A DNA stretch of 64,000 nucleotides from Isochrysis galbana. Taxonomy: Eukaryota; Haptophyta; Isochrysidales; Isochrysidaceae. The stretch lies in contig CM030942.1 in assembly GCA_018136815.1 (NCBI GenBank), positions 1,697,171 to 1,761,170 on the forward strand. The letters run 5' to 3'. The position numbers and the translations under genes are program-made. The notes under the pieces were generated by a model that saw only the letters and a program-made list of their open reading frames with translations, was not told the DNA's origin and ran no database searches. Below are positions 10,613 to 20,092 of the stretch, in pieces (the first letter of the stretch is position 1; each line of letters begins with the position of its first letter).

Positions 10613-11035
10613 ATGCGGGTAAAAGAGAGCAATGCTGGAAAGCTGACCAATTTCGAGGTAGCCGCACTGCTTCAACAGCAAGCGCGGGATCGAAGAGCTG
10701 CCGAGAAGAAAACGCCTCTCCCTGGGGGTTGCCGCTCAACGTCTGTGAGCGTGCGCTCGCTTCAGGATGTTGAACTGATCTCGGAGCAAACGCGAGGCTA
10801 TCTTGGCAAGTCACCTTGTGAGTCGCAATCGCGCGAGAGCATAATCCGCTTCGTGAAGGAACTTGCGCCGTTCAAGCTCACTCGTGCCGAGGAGCTTGTG
10901 CTCATCAATTCCAGGCCACGTTCCCTGGTGGAGATTCACCTGATCGTAGAGGAGTGTGAGGAGCGACTGACAGGCGATCAGGTACAAGAACTCCTTAACT
11001 TATGTGGTTTACTAGATAGCGCATGTAGAGAGTAG
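10613..11035 (+). CDS. RPC9: DNA-directed RNA polymerase III subunit RPC9 (Rpc17/CRCP)
   Basis: A single-exon 140-residue protein, close to the usual 140-150 for the family. It has the Rpb4/RPC9 fold signature: an N-terminal LTNFEVAALLQQQ, then YLGKSPC, and a conserved helical block IIRFVKELAPFKLTRAEEL, INSRPRSLVEIHLIVEECEE and a final GDQVQELLNLCGLL. RPC9 pairs with RPC8 to form the stalk of RNA polymerase III, which helps initiation at tRNA and 5S genes. The start is the ATG at 10,613; the protein begins only a few residues before the conserved LTNFEV. The stop is TAG, evidence that TAG is a normal stop in this genome. No retrotransposon sequence interrupts the gene although elements lie on both sides. 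Confidence 0.92.
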   Translation: MRVKESNAGKLTNFEVAALLQQQARDRRAAEKKTPLPGGCRSTSVSVRSLQDVELISEQTRGYLGKSPCESQSRESIIRFVKELAPFKLTRAEELVLINSRPRSLVEIHLIVEECEERLTGDQVQELLNLCGLLDSACRE

Positions 11036-11655
11036 TTCGGGCTAGCATGCAGAACTCGCGTAGCACATCACCTCTGCGCCATTGGCGGTGCAACATGGTC
11101 CATATCTCGTTTTGGTTGGTATTCAAAGTTTGGTTAACGTTGTCTGCGTCAGCCGTGTCGTCAGGTGTGGCGAGTGGTGAAAGATGTGGTGTTACGGATA
11201 GAGGGGGTTCACAACCAATGCTAGGCTTACCAGGGGCTCTCTTCCCCTGGCGAGCCCCTTCCTCATCCGCGTTACGCGTTAGGTTCGCCAAAGTCAAAGC
11301 CCTTCCTTTCTCCCGCTCCCGCGGGAACCCCTGCCAAGGTCGCGTCAGTCGTTTTACTGTCTCTTCACCAAAGAAAACATATGCTCGACGTTGTGGGCGT
11401 TCCGTCGAAAGTGGACCATCGAGTGCGAGTGTAGTGTATTTTCCTTTCATAGTTGTCGTTTACTCACACATAGTAACACATGGATTATTATTCAACATGA
11501 ACATGAACACAGTACGTTGTACATTCAGAATGACATTCATCATTCATCTCCAACAACAACAGCACATCTCGGATCTCGGTGAGCCCCATACATATACCCA
11601 TACCCATACATATACTACTACATATATATGTTACCCCTCAGGAGCCAACGCCCCC
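11036..11655. other. Intergenic, no gene recognised
   Basis: The stretch holds only short shadow frames. From about 11,580 it becomes a CATA/TATA-rich simple sequence leading into the palindrome cluster. Confidence 0.6.
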
Positions 11656-11890
11656 CGATAGCTATCGGGGGGGGGCCGATAGCTATCCCCCGATAGCTAT
11701 CGGGGGAAAATTTTCTCCCGATCGCCATCAGCCCCCCCGATAGCGATATCTGGGGACCGAGAAAATTCCCCGCCCGATAGCTATCGGTCGGGGGATTTTC
11801 CATGCCCTGGGGATCTATCGCGTTTTAAGGCAAGCCCCCGTTTGCTATCGGGGGCGAAAGACTGCTCCCGTTTGCTATCGGGGGAAAAGT
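11655..11890. repeat. Cluster of GATAGCTATC palindromes flanked by G/C runs
   Basis: The perfect palindrome GATAGCTATC occurs at 11,657-11,666, 11,678-11,687, 11,692-11,701 and 11,776-11,785, usually inside CCCCGATAGCTATCGGGG. Partial forms (GATCGCCATC, GATAGCGATATC, and TTTGCTATCGGGGG twice near 11,850-11,885) surround it. Spacing is irregular, so this is not a simple tandem array. Confidence 0.85.
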
Positions 11891-11989
11891 GAGATACAAA
11901 GGGGATATATATGGGCAATGGGCCATCGAGGGGAAAACCCGAACTATCAGTAAAACTGATAGGGTCATGGGGGCCCCGTTCCCCCCTTT

Positions 11990-13210
11990 GTCGAGTCGAG
12001 CGGAGCCGGAGGGCTCTGAGCCACTCCGTCGCGAGCAGCACCGGCGGCTAGCGCGGCGCTTTGGCCCTCCTCCCCACCGGGAGTCGGGTGAATGAAATTC
12101 TGGACTGGGTCGGGCAACCCCATTTGGGTGTCTGGACGGGGAACGAACGGCGAACGAAGGGCTGTGGGGCGGCGAGGCGCTCCTAGCGGCCCTAGTGTGT
12201 TGGGTTTTAAGAGATTGTTAGACCTACAAAGAACTCTTCCCTCAGGGAGGGAGCCTAGGCTGCTTGAGTGCAGCGACGCAGCGAACAACGACGGACAACG
12301 AAGCTGAGAACAACAGGATACATAGACTCACGAACATACCGGAATCATTCACCCAAACCAAGCAAATTATCAAGCAACCGCGACCCCAAATCACCGATAA
12401 CTCAAACACGTCGCGAGAGACGGAGAGAGAGAGCGAGAGAGAGAGAGAGAGACTCCGCTGCGACGGCCGGAGCGTGTCTCCGTTGTAACTTCCCACGTAG
12501 CGGAGAGTCCGAAGGGGAGCGTCCTGTCGCGCGACCACGGCGATCACTTTGGATACAGATCGCGACGAGATATCTTCACGACCGAATAAATCTTGCCGTT
12601 GAGCGTGAACCTTCTAGACGCTTCTAACGAACAACCCTGAGTAGCAACCAAGGGGAAGAAACACCAAAGGGGCCAAGGGCTTGCATGTAACTTGCATCAA
12701 GGGGAAAGATTCCCTCACCTAAGAAGCGAACCTTCACCGATCTCCAAGGGGAGATGGCAAATTAAACCTCAAATCTCGAGCGGATAGAGCAACCGACTCG
12801 CTCGCCAAAAACCTTGACCGAGAAGAAAGAAGCAAGGACCTACAAGCCAAGGGTAGCGGACCTAGGGAATGTGAGAGGAAATTTCCGAACGCCAACGCGA
12901 ACGCCAAACGCGGGAAGGCAACGAAACCCTAACCAGGCTAAACAGAACCTACAAAGAACAGGCCTGGACGACAACGAAAGTTAGCAAGCCCCAAGAAAGA
13001 ACCGGAACCCAACAAGAAACGACAAGCCTTGCAAGAAGCTAAATAAGCCTTCACAAGGTAACCCGAGAGCCTGAGACAAGCGCGCGGCGAGTGACAGGCA
13101 ACCTGGCTCCTTTGGGTCAAGATTACCCGAAAGGAGGAAACCTGGAATCTAGACCTGACAAACAGGCTAGAAGGAAAGAAACGAGAACTCGAATTCTAGA
13201 TCGCTAGGGA
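11990..13210 (-). mobile_element. Solo LTR-like copy of the gypsy family
   Basis: The whole 1.22 kb is repeated as an inverted copy at 28,644-29,863; its left 430 bp also match 9,769-10,200 and 15,531-15,857. In element sense (minus) it ends ...CTCGACTCGACA. It contains a GA microsatellite (12,421-12,452). No coding sequence of the element adjoins it. Similarity to the other long copy stops at 13,210, which may or may not be the true 5' LTR end because no TG terminus is clear. Confidence 0.8.
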
Positions 13211-13497
13211 CGAACCCTACCAACCTAGAAGTACCTGAGCTTCACCGTGTGGCCGCACGGCGAAGGACCTGGAAACAAGAGCCTGGAAATCGCATCATCT
13301 AGGATGAATGCGACACCCTTCCTCCATCGCAGACACCCCCTGGGTGCCTGGGTGGGCGTGCACACTCAACCTCAGCCCCTGCCTGCTAGCAACTAGCAGG
13401 GGCTGAGCTGACATCACTCTGGCCCAAATCTTCGCCGAGCGTGCGCCGCGCGCCGCACGCACTCGCCTGCACTGGCCCTCGCTCGTACTTACTGACC
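13211..13497. other. Intergenic, no gene recognised
   Basis: Only a short GC-rich inverted repeat (CCCCTGCCTGCTAGCAACTAGCAGGGG) around 13,377-13,403 is visible. Confidence 0.5.
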
Positions 13498-13820
13498 TGT
13501 CGAATCCAGAGTATCTCTATACTCAAGGCGGATTCGATGCTCAAGAGTGCGAACGATTTTTGTTTTCTGGGCTTGTCTCGATGGTTCGCCGCTCGACAAT
13601 TGAACACCGAGGCTTCGCATCGCTCGTCAATTCATTTCTCTCTTTCTTTGTTTGTTTCGAGCGTTTACGTTTGTTTCTCAGTTCATTTATTGAGTGAGTG
13701 GTGTTAGTAGATTGAGTCTTGTGAGGTGTGGTGGCGTGCGTTGGCGTCATGTAGCGCGTTTCCCTCCCTCTTTCTCTCTCTCTCTCAAGATTGTGCCCCG
13801 AATGAGACTTGCCACGAACA
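13498..13820. repeat. Left terminal direct repeat of the non-autonomous element
   Basis: 323 bp, TGTCGAATCC to CCACGAACA, including a TC-rich run near 13,775; copy at 15,197-15,519. Confidence 0.85.
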
Positions 13821-15196
13821 AGCATTCGCTTGTTTCGACAGTTTGAAGACATCCCCCACTCACTTGCACGCCCTCGCCGCGCCTCGCCGCCCATTGCGCC
13901 GCGCACGAGCCCATTCATGTGCATTGCGCGCATGCCCGGCTGCACACCACTCGCTGTCCGACACCACCGGCCTGATGGGGTGAGCTTGGCTCGTCTCTTT
14001 GGCGCCGAGCGCGGTCAACCTGCCTTCCCTTGCCATTCCCCCACCCCTCGCCACGCCTCCGCCTCTCCAAGCCTCCGCTTTCCACCCTACTCACCATTCT
14101 TCCCATCTTCTTCATCTTCTCGCCTGCCCGTTGCCTTTCCCATATGTTGCTCCCTTCTCTCTTGGTGCTTGTTGGCTGAGCTCTTGCTAGCCTCAAGTTT
14201 TTAGGCTTTCTTTCTCTTGACTTCTTCCTCCTTGTCGTCCTCATTCTCATCAATCGGTTCGACGAAGATGGTTGTAGACAAGATGGCTTGATGTGTTGTT
14301 TGGTTCTGTGTTCCCGATCCCGACGTGCAGCTGCTTGCGTGTCCGTCCGTTCGCGTTGAGTGGGCTGTTGGGTCTCCCTCGCTTTCTGCCTTGTCCTTGA
14401 GCTTTCTCTCGAGCTTTCTCTCGATCTTGCTCTCGATCGCGCGTTCCTTTTCAGCGGCCTTCAGCCTCGGTCCCTTGGTCAATCCTCCTCCCTCGATTGC
14501 GTCATGTTTTGAGCCGTGTTTCTGTTCTTGTTCGTTCTCGATTTGGCTACGGCCACCCTTCATTCTCAGTCCGGCTATGCGCCACCCAGTTCGGCTATTT
14601 GCCTCCAGGTTCCAGGTTCTTGATTCTCGATGATTCTTGTTTCATTCGGCTCTAAATATGATGTATTCAAGGTACTAGGTTGATCGGGGGTCGACGTTTA
14701 TTGGTTTCTGTTGATGTTCTCGAGTTCCGTTTCAAGTTCAAGTTCAAAGATTTGAGAGAAGACTCGGTTCTTGGTTGATTCTTGGGATTCCTTGACTCCC
14801 TTGTCACGTTGTTTGTTCGGATTGTGAGCTACCGTGCGTTCGGAGTGTGTTCGTGTGCCCGTAACGTTCTCATTAGGGATGTGCGCCCCGAGTGAGACTT
14901 GTCTTCAAACCAACCATGTGTTCTTCACGCTGGTTTAACCCGCTGAGTGCGCACACTCTTCGGGGTGAGAAGGCAAGAGGGTCACTTTCACTTATGATTG
15001 TTGTGTTTTCTCGTTTGATTGTTCGTATCGTCAACTCGAGTTTTCTTTGTTTGTATCTCATGGGGACGCCTGTGAGTACATCATTGTGAGCTTGAGTTTG
15101 GTGTCCTGTCTTGTCTCTGTTCGTCGCGTCTTTTCGTGCTTGTTGTGGGCTTGATCACCCTATGACTCGCGTGGGCGCTCGATTTGAGTCGGGGGG

Positions 15197-15519
15197 TGTC
15201 GAATCCAGAGTATCTCTATACTCAAGGCGGATTCGATGCTCAAGAGTGCGAACGATTTTTGTTTTCTGGGCTTGTCTCGATGGTTCGCCGCTCGACAATT
15301 GAACACCGAGGCTTCGCATCGCTCGTCAATTCATTTCTCTCTTTCTTTGTTTGTTTCGAGCGTTTACGTTTGTTTCTCAGTTCATTTATTGAGTGAGTGG
15401 TGTTAGTAGATTGAGTCTTGTGAGGTGTGGTGGCGTGCGTTGGCGTCATGTAGCGCGTTTCCCTCCCTCTTTCTCTCTCTCTCTCAAGATTGTGCCCCGA
15501 ATGAGACTTGCCACGAACA
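15197..15519. repeat. Right terminal direct repeat of the non-autonomous element
   Basis: Visually identical to 13,498-13,820; preceded by GAGTCGGGGGG and followed immediately by gypsy LTR sequence. Confidence 0.85.
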
Positions 15520-15857
15520 AGCTTCGATTTCGTGCTTGTCGAGTCGAGCGGAGCCGGAGGGCTCTGAGCCACTCCGTCGCGAGCAGCACCGGCGGCTAGC
15601 GCGGCGCTTTGGCCCTCCTCCCCACCGGGAGTCGGGTGAATGAAATTCTGGACTGGGTCGGGGAACGAACGGCGAACGAAGGGCTGTGGGGCGGCGAGGC
15701 GCTCCTAGCGGCCCTAGTGTGTTGGGTTTTGAGAGATTGTTAGACCTACAAAGAACTCTTCCCTCAGGGAGGGAGCCTAGGCTGCTAGAGTGCAGCGACG
15801 CAGCGAACAACGACGGACAAAGAGCCTGAGAACAACAGGTTACACCGACTCACGAAC
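15518..15857 (-). repeat. Partial gypsy LTR-like copy
   Basis: Matches 9,758-10,115. About 25 bp present in the other copies (the CAACCCCATTTGGGTGTC part) are deleted near 15,660. It is joined on the left exactly to the terminal repeat of the non-autonomous element and on the right to a fragment of the dispersed GC-rich repeat. Confidence 0.75.
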
Positions 15858-15995
15858 TGAGCCACAGACCACCTGAGCCGACAGGAAGGCACCCAAGGCC
15901 AGCGAGGCCAGCGAGGGAGAGGCAGGAGAGGCTAGGGGCTCAGCCCCAGCCTCCCCCAGCCCACCCCCTGCGCCGGCGTCTTCGTCTTCGCGCTC

Positions 15996-16136
15996 GCGTC
16001 GGCCCGATGGGGCCCCTTTACCGTGGACGCCTTCGCCAGCCCAGCCACGGCCCTCCTCCCGCGCTTCTGGACGGCGGAGTGGGACGTGGCGGCGGAAGCG
16101 GCGGACGCTTTCGCGCAGCGGTGGCAGGACGGGTAG
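15996..16136 (+). pseudogene. Fragment resembling the post-RT region of a DIRS-like retrotransposon
   Basis: The frame reads ...SARWGPFTVDAFASPATA, then LLPRFWTAEWDV and ADAFAQRW before TAG at 16,134. The pattern G-P-x-T-V-D-x-F-A-S, then LPRF and DAFAQ.W, recalls the segment after RT/RNase H in DIRS-type (tyrosine-recombinase) elements. It has no start, no adjacent RT and is cut on both sides, so it is a relic. The match rests on short motifs and could be coincidental. Confidence 0.45.
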
Positions 16137-16170
16137 GGATGTAGGGATGTAGGCATGTAGGGATGGCAAT

Positions 16171-16410
16171 CTCACCAACCCGGGATAGAAGTAGAACCCA
16201 GCTAGTAGCTAGTACGAATGTGGGGTTTAACAGTAACCCACGTTCGCACTGCTATCGGCTTCTAGACTTCTCTCGCAGCTTTCGCTCTCCCTACCCACCC
16301 GACCCATTATTAGGCTGTGCGCGTGCCTTAGGAGAATTAAAATCATCCTACAAGGCAATCTCAAATCTCACCCACCCGGGATAGAAGTAGAACCCAGCTA
16401 GTACGAACGG
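16171..16410. repeat. Two 40-45-bp direct repeats about 200 bp apart
   Basis: A block reading CTCACC.ACCCGGGATAGAAGTAGAACCCAGCTAG occurs at 16,171 and again from 16,367. It lies in the region before the rhodanese gene; no gene is seen between the copies. Confidence 0.75.
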
Positions 16411-16707
16411 ACAATTTTCCTCGCGCGGCGCGGTGGCGCGTCTCAATTCGTTCCCCCCCCCCCCCCCCGGCCCGCAACCGCCCCTCCTCGACTCAAGAGT
16501 TTGACAAAACGACAAAACGACCGGCCTCACCTCAACTCCCACCCTACCCAAAAAACCGACCGCCGACTATTTTATACCACCTGCTTGTACTTGTTGCCGA
16601 CCAAGCGAGAGGCCGAGTCAGCGCGGAGTCGGATCGCGAGCGGAACAGGCTTTCCTCCCGCTGCGAGAAGAGAGTCCCTCTCGACCGCTCGCCTCCTCTG
16701 GTCGCCC

Positions 16708-17379
16708 ATGGTGGGGGTGGGCTACGGCAAGGGAGTTGATCTACCCGAGGCGGACGTATGCTGGCTCTCTGCCTGCCAGGTTGAGGAGCTGCTTCAAGGC
16801 GCTCCAAGCAGCTGGCCTTGGCTGATAGATGCTCGTGACTCGGCAGAGTATCAGGCGGGCTCCTTGCCAGGTGCGATCAATCTAGGGCAGAACATACTCA
16901 TGCATGAGCAGACGAGCGATCGCGTTCGATCCATCGTGGATGAGCTTCGAAGCGACCCGTTGAAACAAATCGTCCTGTTCGCCAATACGGCTGGAGTAGG
17001 CGGCATGGTGGCGGGTCGTGACCTTTGGGTGATGGCCTGGCTGAACGAGGTTGGGATTCCCCTTAGTAGAATGGCGCGCCTGGGGGGTGGATTCAATGGC
17101 TGGCGCGACGATGGGCATGAAGTCACTATCCCGCAAAGACTCGACTCACTTGATACATATGTTTCACTCGACTCTCTCTTGTCGGCAGTCGGCCTATCAC
17201 ACTTGATACAGAGCCTGAATGCTGCTGGAGAAACGTGGCAATCTTGCGCGGCACTCGCCGCGGAACCACGAGTGACCGTGTTGAATCATTTCAAGCTCTT
17301 GGGCATTCCAATTGCAGATCGTCAGAAATTAGCTGGAGTCCTAGCCAGGGCCCGGCGTGAAGGAGCTTTTGATAGATGA
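16708..17379 (+). CDS. Rhodanese-like domain fused to a C-terminal SAM-like helical domain, catalytic Cys absent
   Basis: From ATG 16,708 the product is 223 residues; the frame is open upstream to 16,501 but that part looks like leader. Residues about 20-135 read as a rhodanese fold: WPWLIDARDSAEYQAGSLPG (the CH2A-type start), a strand IVLF, and the closing LGGGFNGWRDDGHEV. The active-site loop, normally C-x4-R/S, reads LFANTAGVGGMVAGR and has no Cys, so sulphur transfer is unlikely and a binding or scaffold role is more plausible. The last 70 residues (YVSLDSLLSAVGLSHLIQSL ... LGIPIADRQKLAGVLARAR) have the helical pattern of a SAM domain, used for protein-protein contacts. The fusion is intronless. 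Confidence 0.75.
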   Translation: MVGVGYGKGVDLPEADVCWLSACQVEELLQGAPSSWPWLIDARDSAEYQAGSLPGAINLGQNILMHEQTSDRVRSIVDELRSDPLKQIVLFANTAGVGGMVAGRDLWVMAWLNEVGIPLSRMARLGGGFNGWRDDGHEVTIPQRLDSLDTYVSLDSLLSAVGLSHLIQSLNAAGETWQSCAALAAEPRVTVLNHFKLLGIPIADRQKLAGVLARARREGAFDR

Positions 17380-18449
17380 GAGACCAGCGCGACCATAACA
17401 TTCAACAAGACTCTGATAGAGGTGGCCTGCCCCATGCTCCCACTCTGCAGTGGGCGATACTTATACCGTATGACGGCGACAATGGGACAGCGGTCGCTCA
17501 GTCGCCCTGTGCTTGCGTTCTGAAAAAGAAATCTTATGTTCACACCGCGCCAGTACCAGTAGCACTGAAACCGAGCTTGCCTCCCCCACTTCCCACTCCC
17601 ACTCTCCCTGCCTTGCGGCAACCTCCCCTAGCCTACTAGTTAGGGGCCCGCGAACTGCATCGTGCCACTAAAGTCCAAAGTGCTACTCCGCGTGTAGGTT
17701 ACTCCTGGCGCGTGCCCATCTCCATCTCCTGGTAGCTGGTAGTAGCAGCAGTGTCGTTCGTGGTCACAACTCCCCATGGGCAGGGAGGCTGAGCCCGCCC
17801 CCGGGCGACCTGCCTACGGTCTAGGGCATCACTACCGGCCTCTCGGCCGGTATGGCTTCGCCGGGCACGAACGCCGGGTCTCCAAAGGCGACGTCGGCGT
17901 CTGCGCTCGACGTCGACGAAAGCGTCCTTCGAGGCGAGGGGGGGCTAGGAGGCGCGCGTGGCGGGCGACCCAAGCGACAGCGACAAGCTCGTGCCTCCGT
18001 AACATATACATATACAAGCGGCGGGCACGCCTCGCCGGCAGATGGCGTCCAGAGCCCTTTTCTTCATATATGTTACTGGCACCACCTGGCACCCGGACGG
18101 CGATCGCTCGAAACTGACAACTGACCACCAAGGCCCAGTGGCCAGTGGCCAAGGAGTTTGTGGGATGGACCGGCAGCGCTTCCTCTACTGGGAGAAGCAC
18201 CTTGGCGAAGAGATGCTGGACCGCATCCGTCGCGGCGTTGTGCCTTTGCCGCTGCCGCCCGGTGCAGCAAGGAGCTAAGGAGAGGCATTGGCACCGTCGC
18301 CGCACTGCCTCCGAAGGTGCGGGCCATCAAAAGTCCCAGTGCACCACCCGAACACGGGGGAAAATTTACCCCGCATATATACATGTTATATTTAATAGAG
18401 TATTCGACCCTCTCCCCCCCCCCAACACACACACTCAATTGCATCGTGA
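17380..18449. other. No confident gene; two short possible exons
   Basis: Frames at 17,852-18,000 (MASPGTNAGSPK..., ending at a GTAACA) and at about 18,163-18,278 (MDRQRFLYWEKHLGEEMLDR...) look more protein-like than their surroundings and could be exons of a small gene, but I cannot join them with confidence. A CATATATAC stretch lies at 18,000-18,015 and again at 18,375. Confidence 0.35.
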
Positions 18450-18770
18450 TCACAGCAGAGTAACCTGCACCTTGAGCTTCCTCAGCTGTGAGAGCATTGG
18501 CTGGCTCTCCGCGCCAATCGGGTTGCATGAGAGGTCCACCGACGACAGCCGGAAGCTCCGCGCGAGCTCGCACAGGCGCTGCACGCCCGCCGGTCCGATC
18601 CGGTTGCGGTCGAGGATGAGCGTATGGGTCCTCCGACATGATCCTGCCTCAAGCACGCGACAGACCATGTCCAAGGCCTCGTCATCGAGATCCGCATCAG
18701 ACAGACACACGGTGGAGTGGTTGGAGGATACACTGAAGGTACTCCACTCGATGCGCGAGAGGCATGGGCA
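18450..18770 (-). CDS. Ribonuclease-inhibitor-type leucine-rich-repeat protein, partial
   Basis: The minus frame ends with TGA at 18,452-18,450. Upstream it reads LRTLTKAALPCPCLSRIEW, then VCLSDADLDDEALDMVCRVL, THTLILDRNRIGPAGVQRLC, and LSSVDLSCNPIGAES. The 28-residue spacing and the LxLxxNxIGxxG pattern are those of RI-type LRRs (as in RanGAP and NLRC proteins). No ATG is found in this frame close by, so upstream exons are probably unrecognised or lost; the region upstream (from about 18,810) is GC-rich simple sequence. It may be a gene fragment. Function beyond protein binding cannot be inferred. Confidence 0.55.
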   Translation of the reverse strand, partial: CPCLSRIEWSTFSVSSNHSTVCLSDADLDDEALDMVCRVLEAGSCRRTHTLILDRNRIGPAGVQRLCELARSFRLSSVDLSCNPIGAESQPMLSQLRKLKVQVTLL

Positions 18771-18999
18771 TGGGAGCGCGGCTTTGGTGAGCGTGCGTAG
18801 GACATCGCCGTCTCCCCGTGCTGCTGCCCCGTGCCGCCCCGTGCCGCCCCGTGCCGCCCTGCCGCGCGCAGCAGCACCGGCCGGCCCGCGCCCCCCCCCG
18901 GTGATCCGTTCCCTCCTTCCTCCTACGCCTACCGGGCTGGCGGCGTCCTCAGTCCCGACTTATCCTGTAAACAGGTGCGGGACTTACATATTTTCCGGT

Positions 19000-19465
19000 G
19001 AGCGGAGCTCTCGCTCCGCCCACCCCCTTCTCCTCGCTCTCTCTCCCCTCTCCTGCAGGCACGCGCGATGGCGCGCCTGCGACAGGCCTGCAGCTGCCCC
19101 TGGCGACCCCTGGAGGCCCCTGGAGGCCAGCTCAGGGGGCAGAGGAGGCTGGGGCTGGGCCCTGGCCTCCCCTGCCTCTCCCTCGCTAGCACTCCTGTGC
19201 CTCAGGGGTCCCCAATCTGCACCTGTCTGCCTGTCGAACAGGGGGGGAGGGGGGGTTGGAGCGATGGGCTGGCCACGGCAGGCCAGGACGCGCGAGGCAG
19301 GCAAGCCTGCCAGTGAGAGAGTGGGTCAGCAGGGCAGTCTCCTCCTGGCAAGCCATCAGGCATGCCAGGAGCATGGGTGGTTCCTCCCCCATGGCAGGGG
19401 AGGAGTGGAGAGAGGGGGGGGCTCGTGCCCCCCATGGGCGAACCAAGTATAAACTTAGTTGCCAC
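19000..19465 (+). repeat. Dispersed GC-rich repeat, copy 1
   Basis: Shares blocks with the copies at 23.2, 24.6, 39.4 and 42.7 kb: a CTCTCCC-rich start, GGCGCGCC-type sequence, CAGCTCAGGGGGCAG(A/T)GGAGGCTGGGGCT, and CCTGCCTCTCCC. This copy ends with AACCAAGTATAAACTTAGTT, a near-palindrome found in reverse orientation at 43,3xx and 48,73x. Confidence 0.75.
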
Positions 19466-19625
19466 CCGCGTCAAAAAACAAGCGCCCCCCCCCCCCCCAA
19501 ATAAAGCACCCCCAAAACAAAAGAACAATGGGGAACGCCCCCGGGCGCGTCGATAGGAATGGCTTTGGAACGGGAAAGTACGAGGTGAACCTCCAGGACC
19601 CCAAGCAGGCATCTGTGAGGATGGG

Positions 19626-19985
19626 GTGCAAAATGACTATCTTTTCCGAGCCCCACTCCAAAGCTCCAAAGGCGTGAGCTCGACCATCCACGGCCCGTCG
19701 GTAGACGACCCGCAAGCACAAGACAAGCGCCGTGAAGACGTCGACCTGAAGGCGATCGGGTGGACGCACCCGGTGCGCTCGCTCGACGTCGAGTGCAGTG
19801 CGGACTCGGAGGAAACACCAACACAGCTGGCCCTCCGCTTCATCATCGACAAAGTAATGCTGACCGCCTTGTTGGTCACACTTGGGGTCGTCGCCGCGCT
19901 CGTGGCGGTGGTCGTCTTTGTCATCAGGACCGTGACCAAGCGATTATCCACAGCGAATGCAAACTCAGGAGACTCCCCCCCATGA
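19626..19985 (+). CDS. Possible single-pass membrane protein fragment
   Basis: The frame ending at 19,985 encodes about 70 residues of convincing sequence: WTHPVRSLDVECSADSEETP, then a hydrophobic segment VMLTALLVTLGVVAALVAVV and FVIRTVTKRL, a basic stop-transfer end. It has no proper ATG near its 5' end (the frame opens with GTG), so it is likely the last exon of a gene whose start is not recognised. An overlapping frame with an ATG at 19,528 (MGNAPGRVDRNGFG..., stop at 19,677) may belong to the same gene through a missed intron. No family recognised. Confidence 0.35.
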   Translation: MQNDYLFRAPLQSSKGVSSTIHGPSVDDPQAQDKRREDVDLKAIGWTHPVRSLDVECSADSEETPTQLALRFIIDKVMLTALLVTLGVVAALVAVVVFVIRTVTKRLSTANANSGDSPP

Positions 19986-20092
19986 GGCAAGGGTCACGGG
20001 GGCGGCGGGGAGAACCCATGTTAGAAAAAAAACAGAAGATTTTTAGGGTGTGTGCGAAAAGTTTTTTTTTACCGTAATGTGGCTATATTACA

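Larger units (their letters stand above)
13498..15519. mobile_element. Non-autonomous LTR-type element (TRIM/LARD-like)
   Basis: Two direct repeats, 13,498-13,820 and 15,197-15,519, lie exactly 1,699 bp apart. They show no indel and by eye no mismatch over 323 bp. Both begin TGTCGAATCC and end CCACGAACA, giving TG...CA termini. A purine run GAGTCGGGGGG sits directly before the right repeat and could be a polypurine tract. The 1,376-bp interior has no long credible ORF, so mobility would depend on another element. Flanking 5-mers (TGACC left, AGCTT right) do not match, so no target-site duplication is seen. The right repeat abuts a copy of the gypsy LTR segment. Confidence 0.7.

Noticed and set aside
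11655-11890. Possible CRISPR array
   Set aside because: The palindromes have irregular spacing, no constant-length spacers, and the DNA is eukaryotic.
16501-16707. N-terminal extension of the rhodanese-SAM protein
   Set aside because: The open frame upstream of ATG 16,708 has no conserved features and overlaps sequence next to a C homopolymer; it looks like leader.
17852-18278. A two-exon small gene (MASPGTNAGSPK... plus MDRQRFLYWEKH...)
   Set aside because: Plausible exon-like pieces, but no convincing splice pair joins them in frame and no homology is recognised.
18145-19452. 435-codon plus-strand frame
   Set aside because: It crosses CT- and GC-rich simple sequence and the dispersed repeat, has no recognisable motif, and overlaps the better-supported minus-strand LRR.
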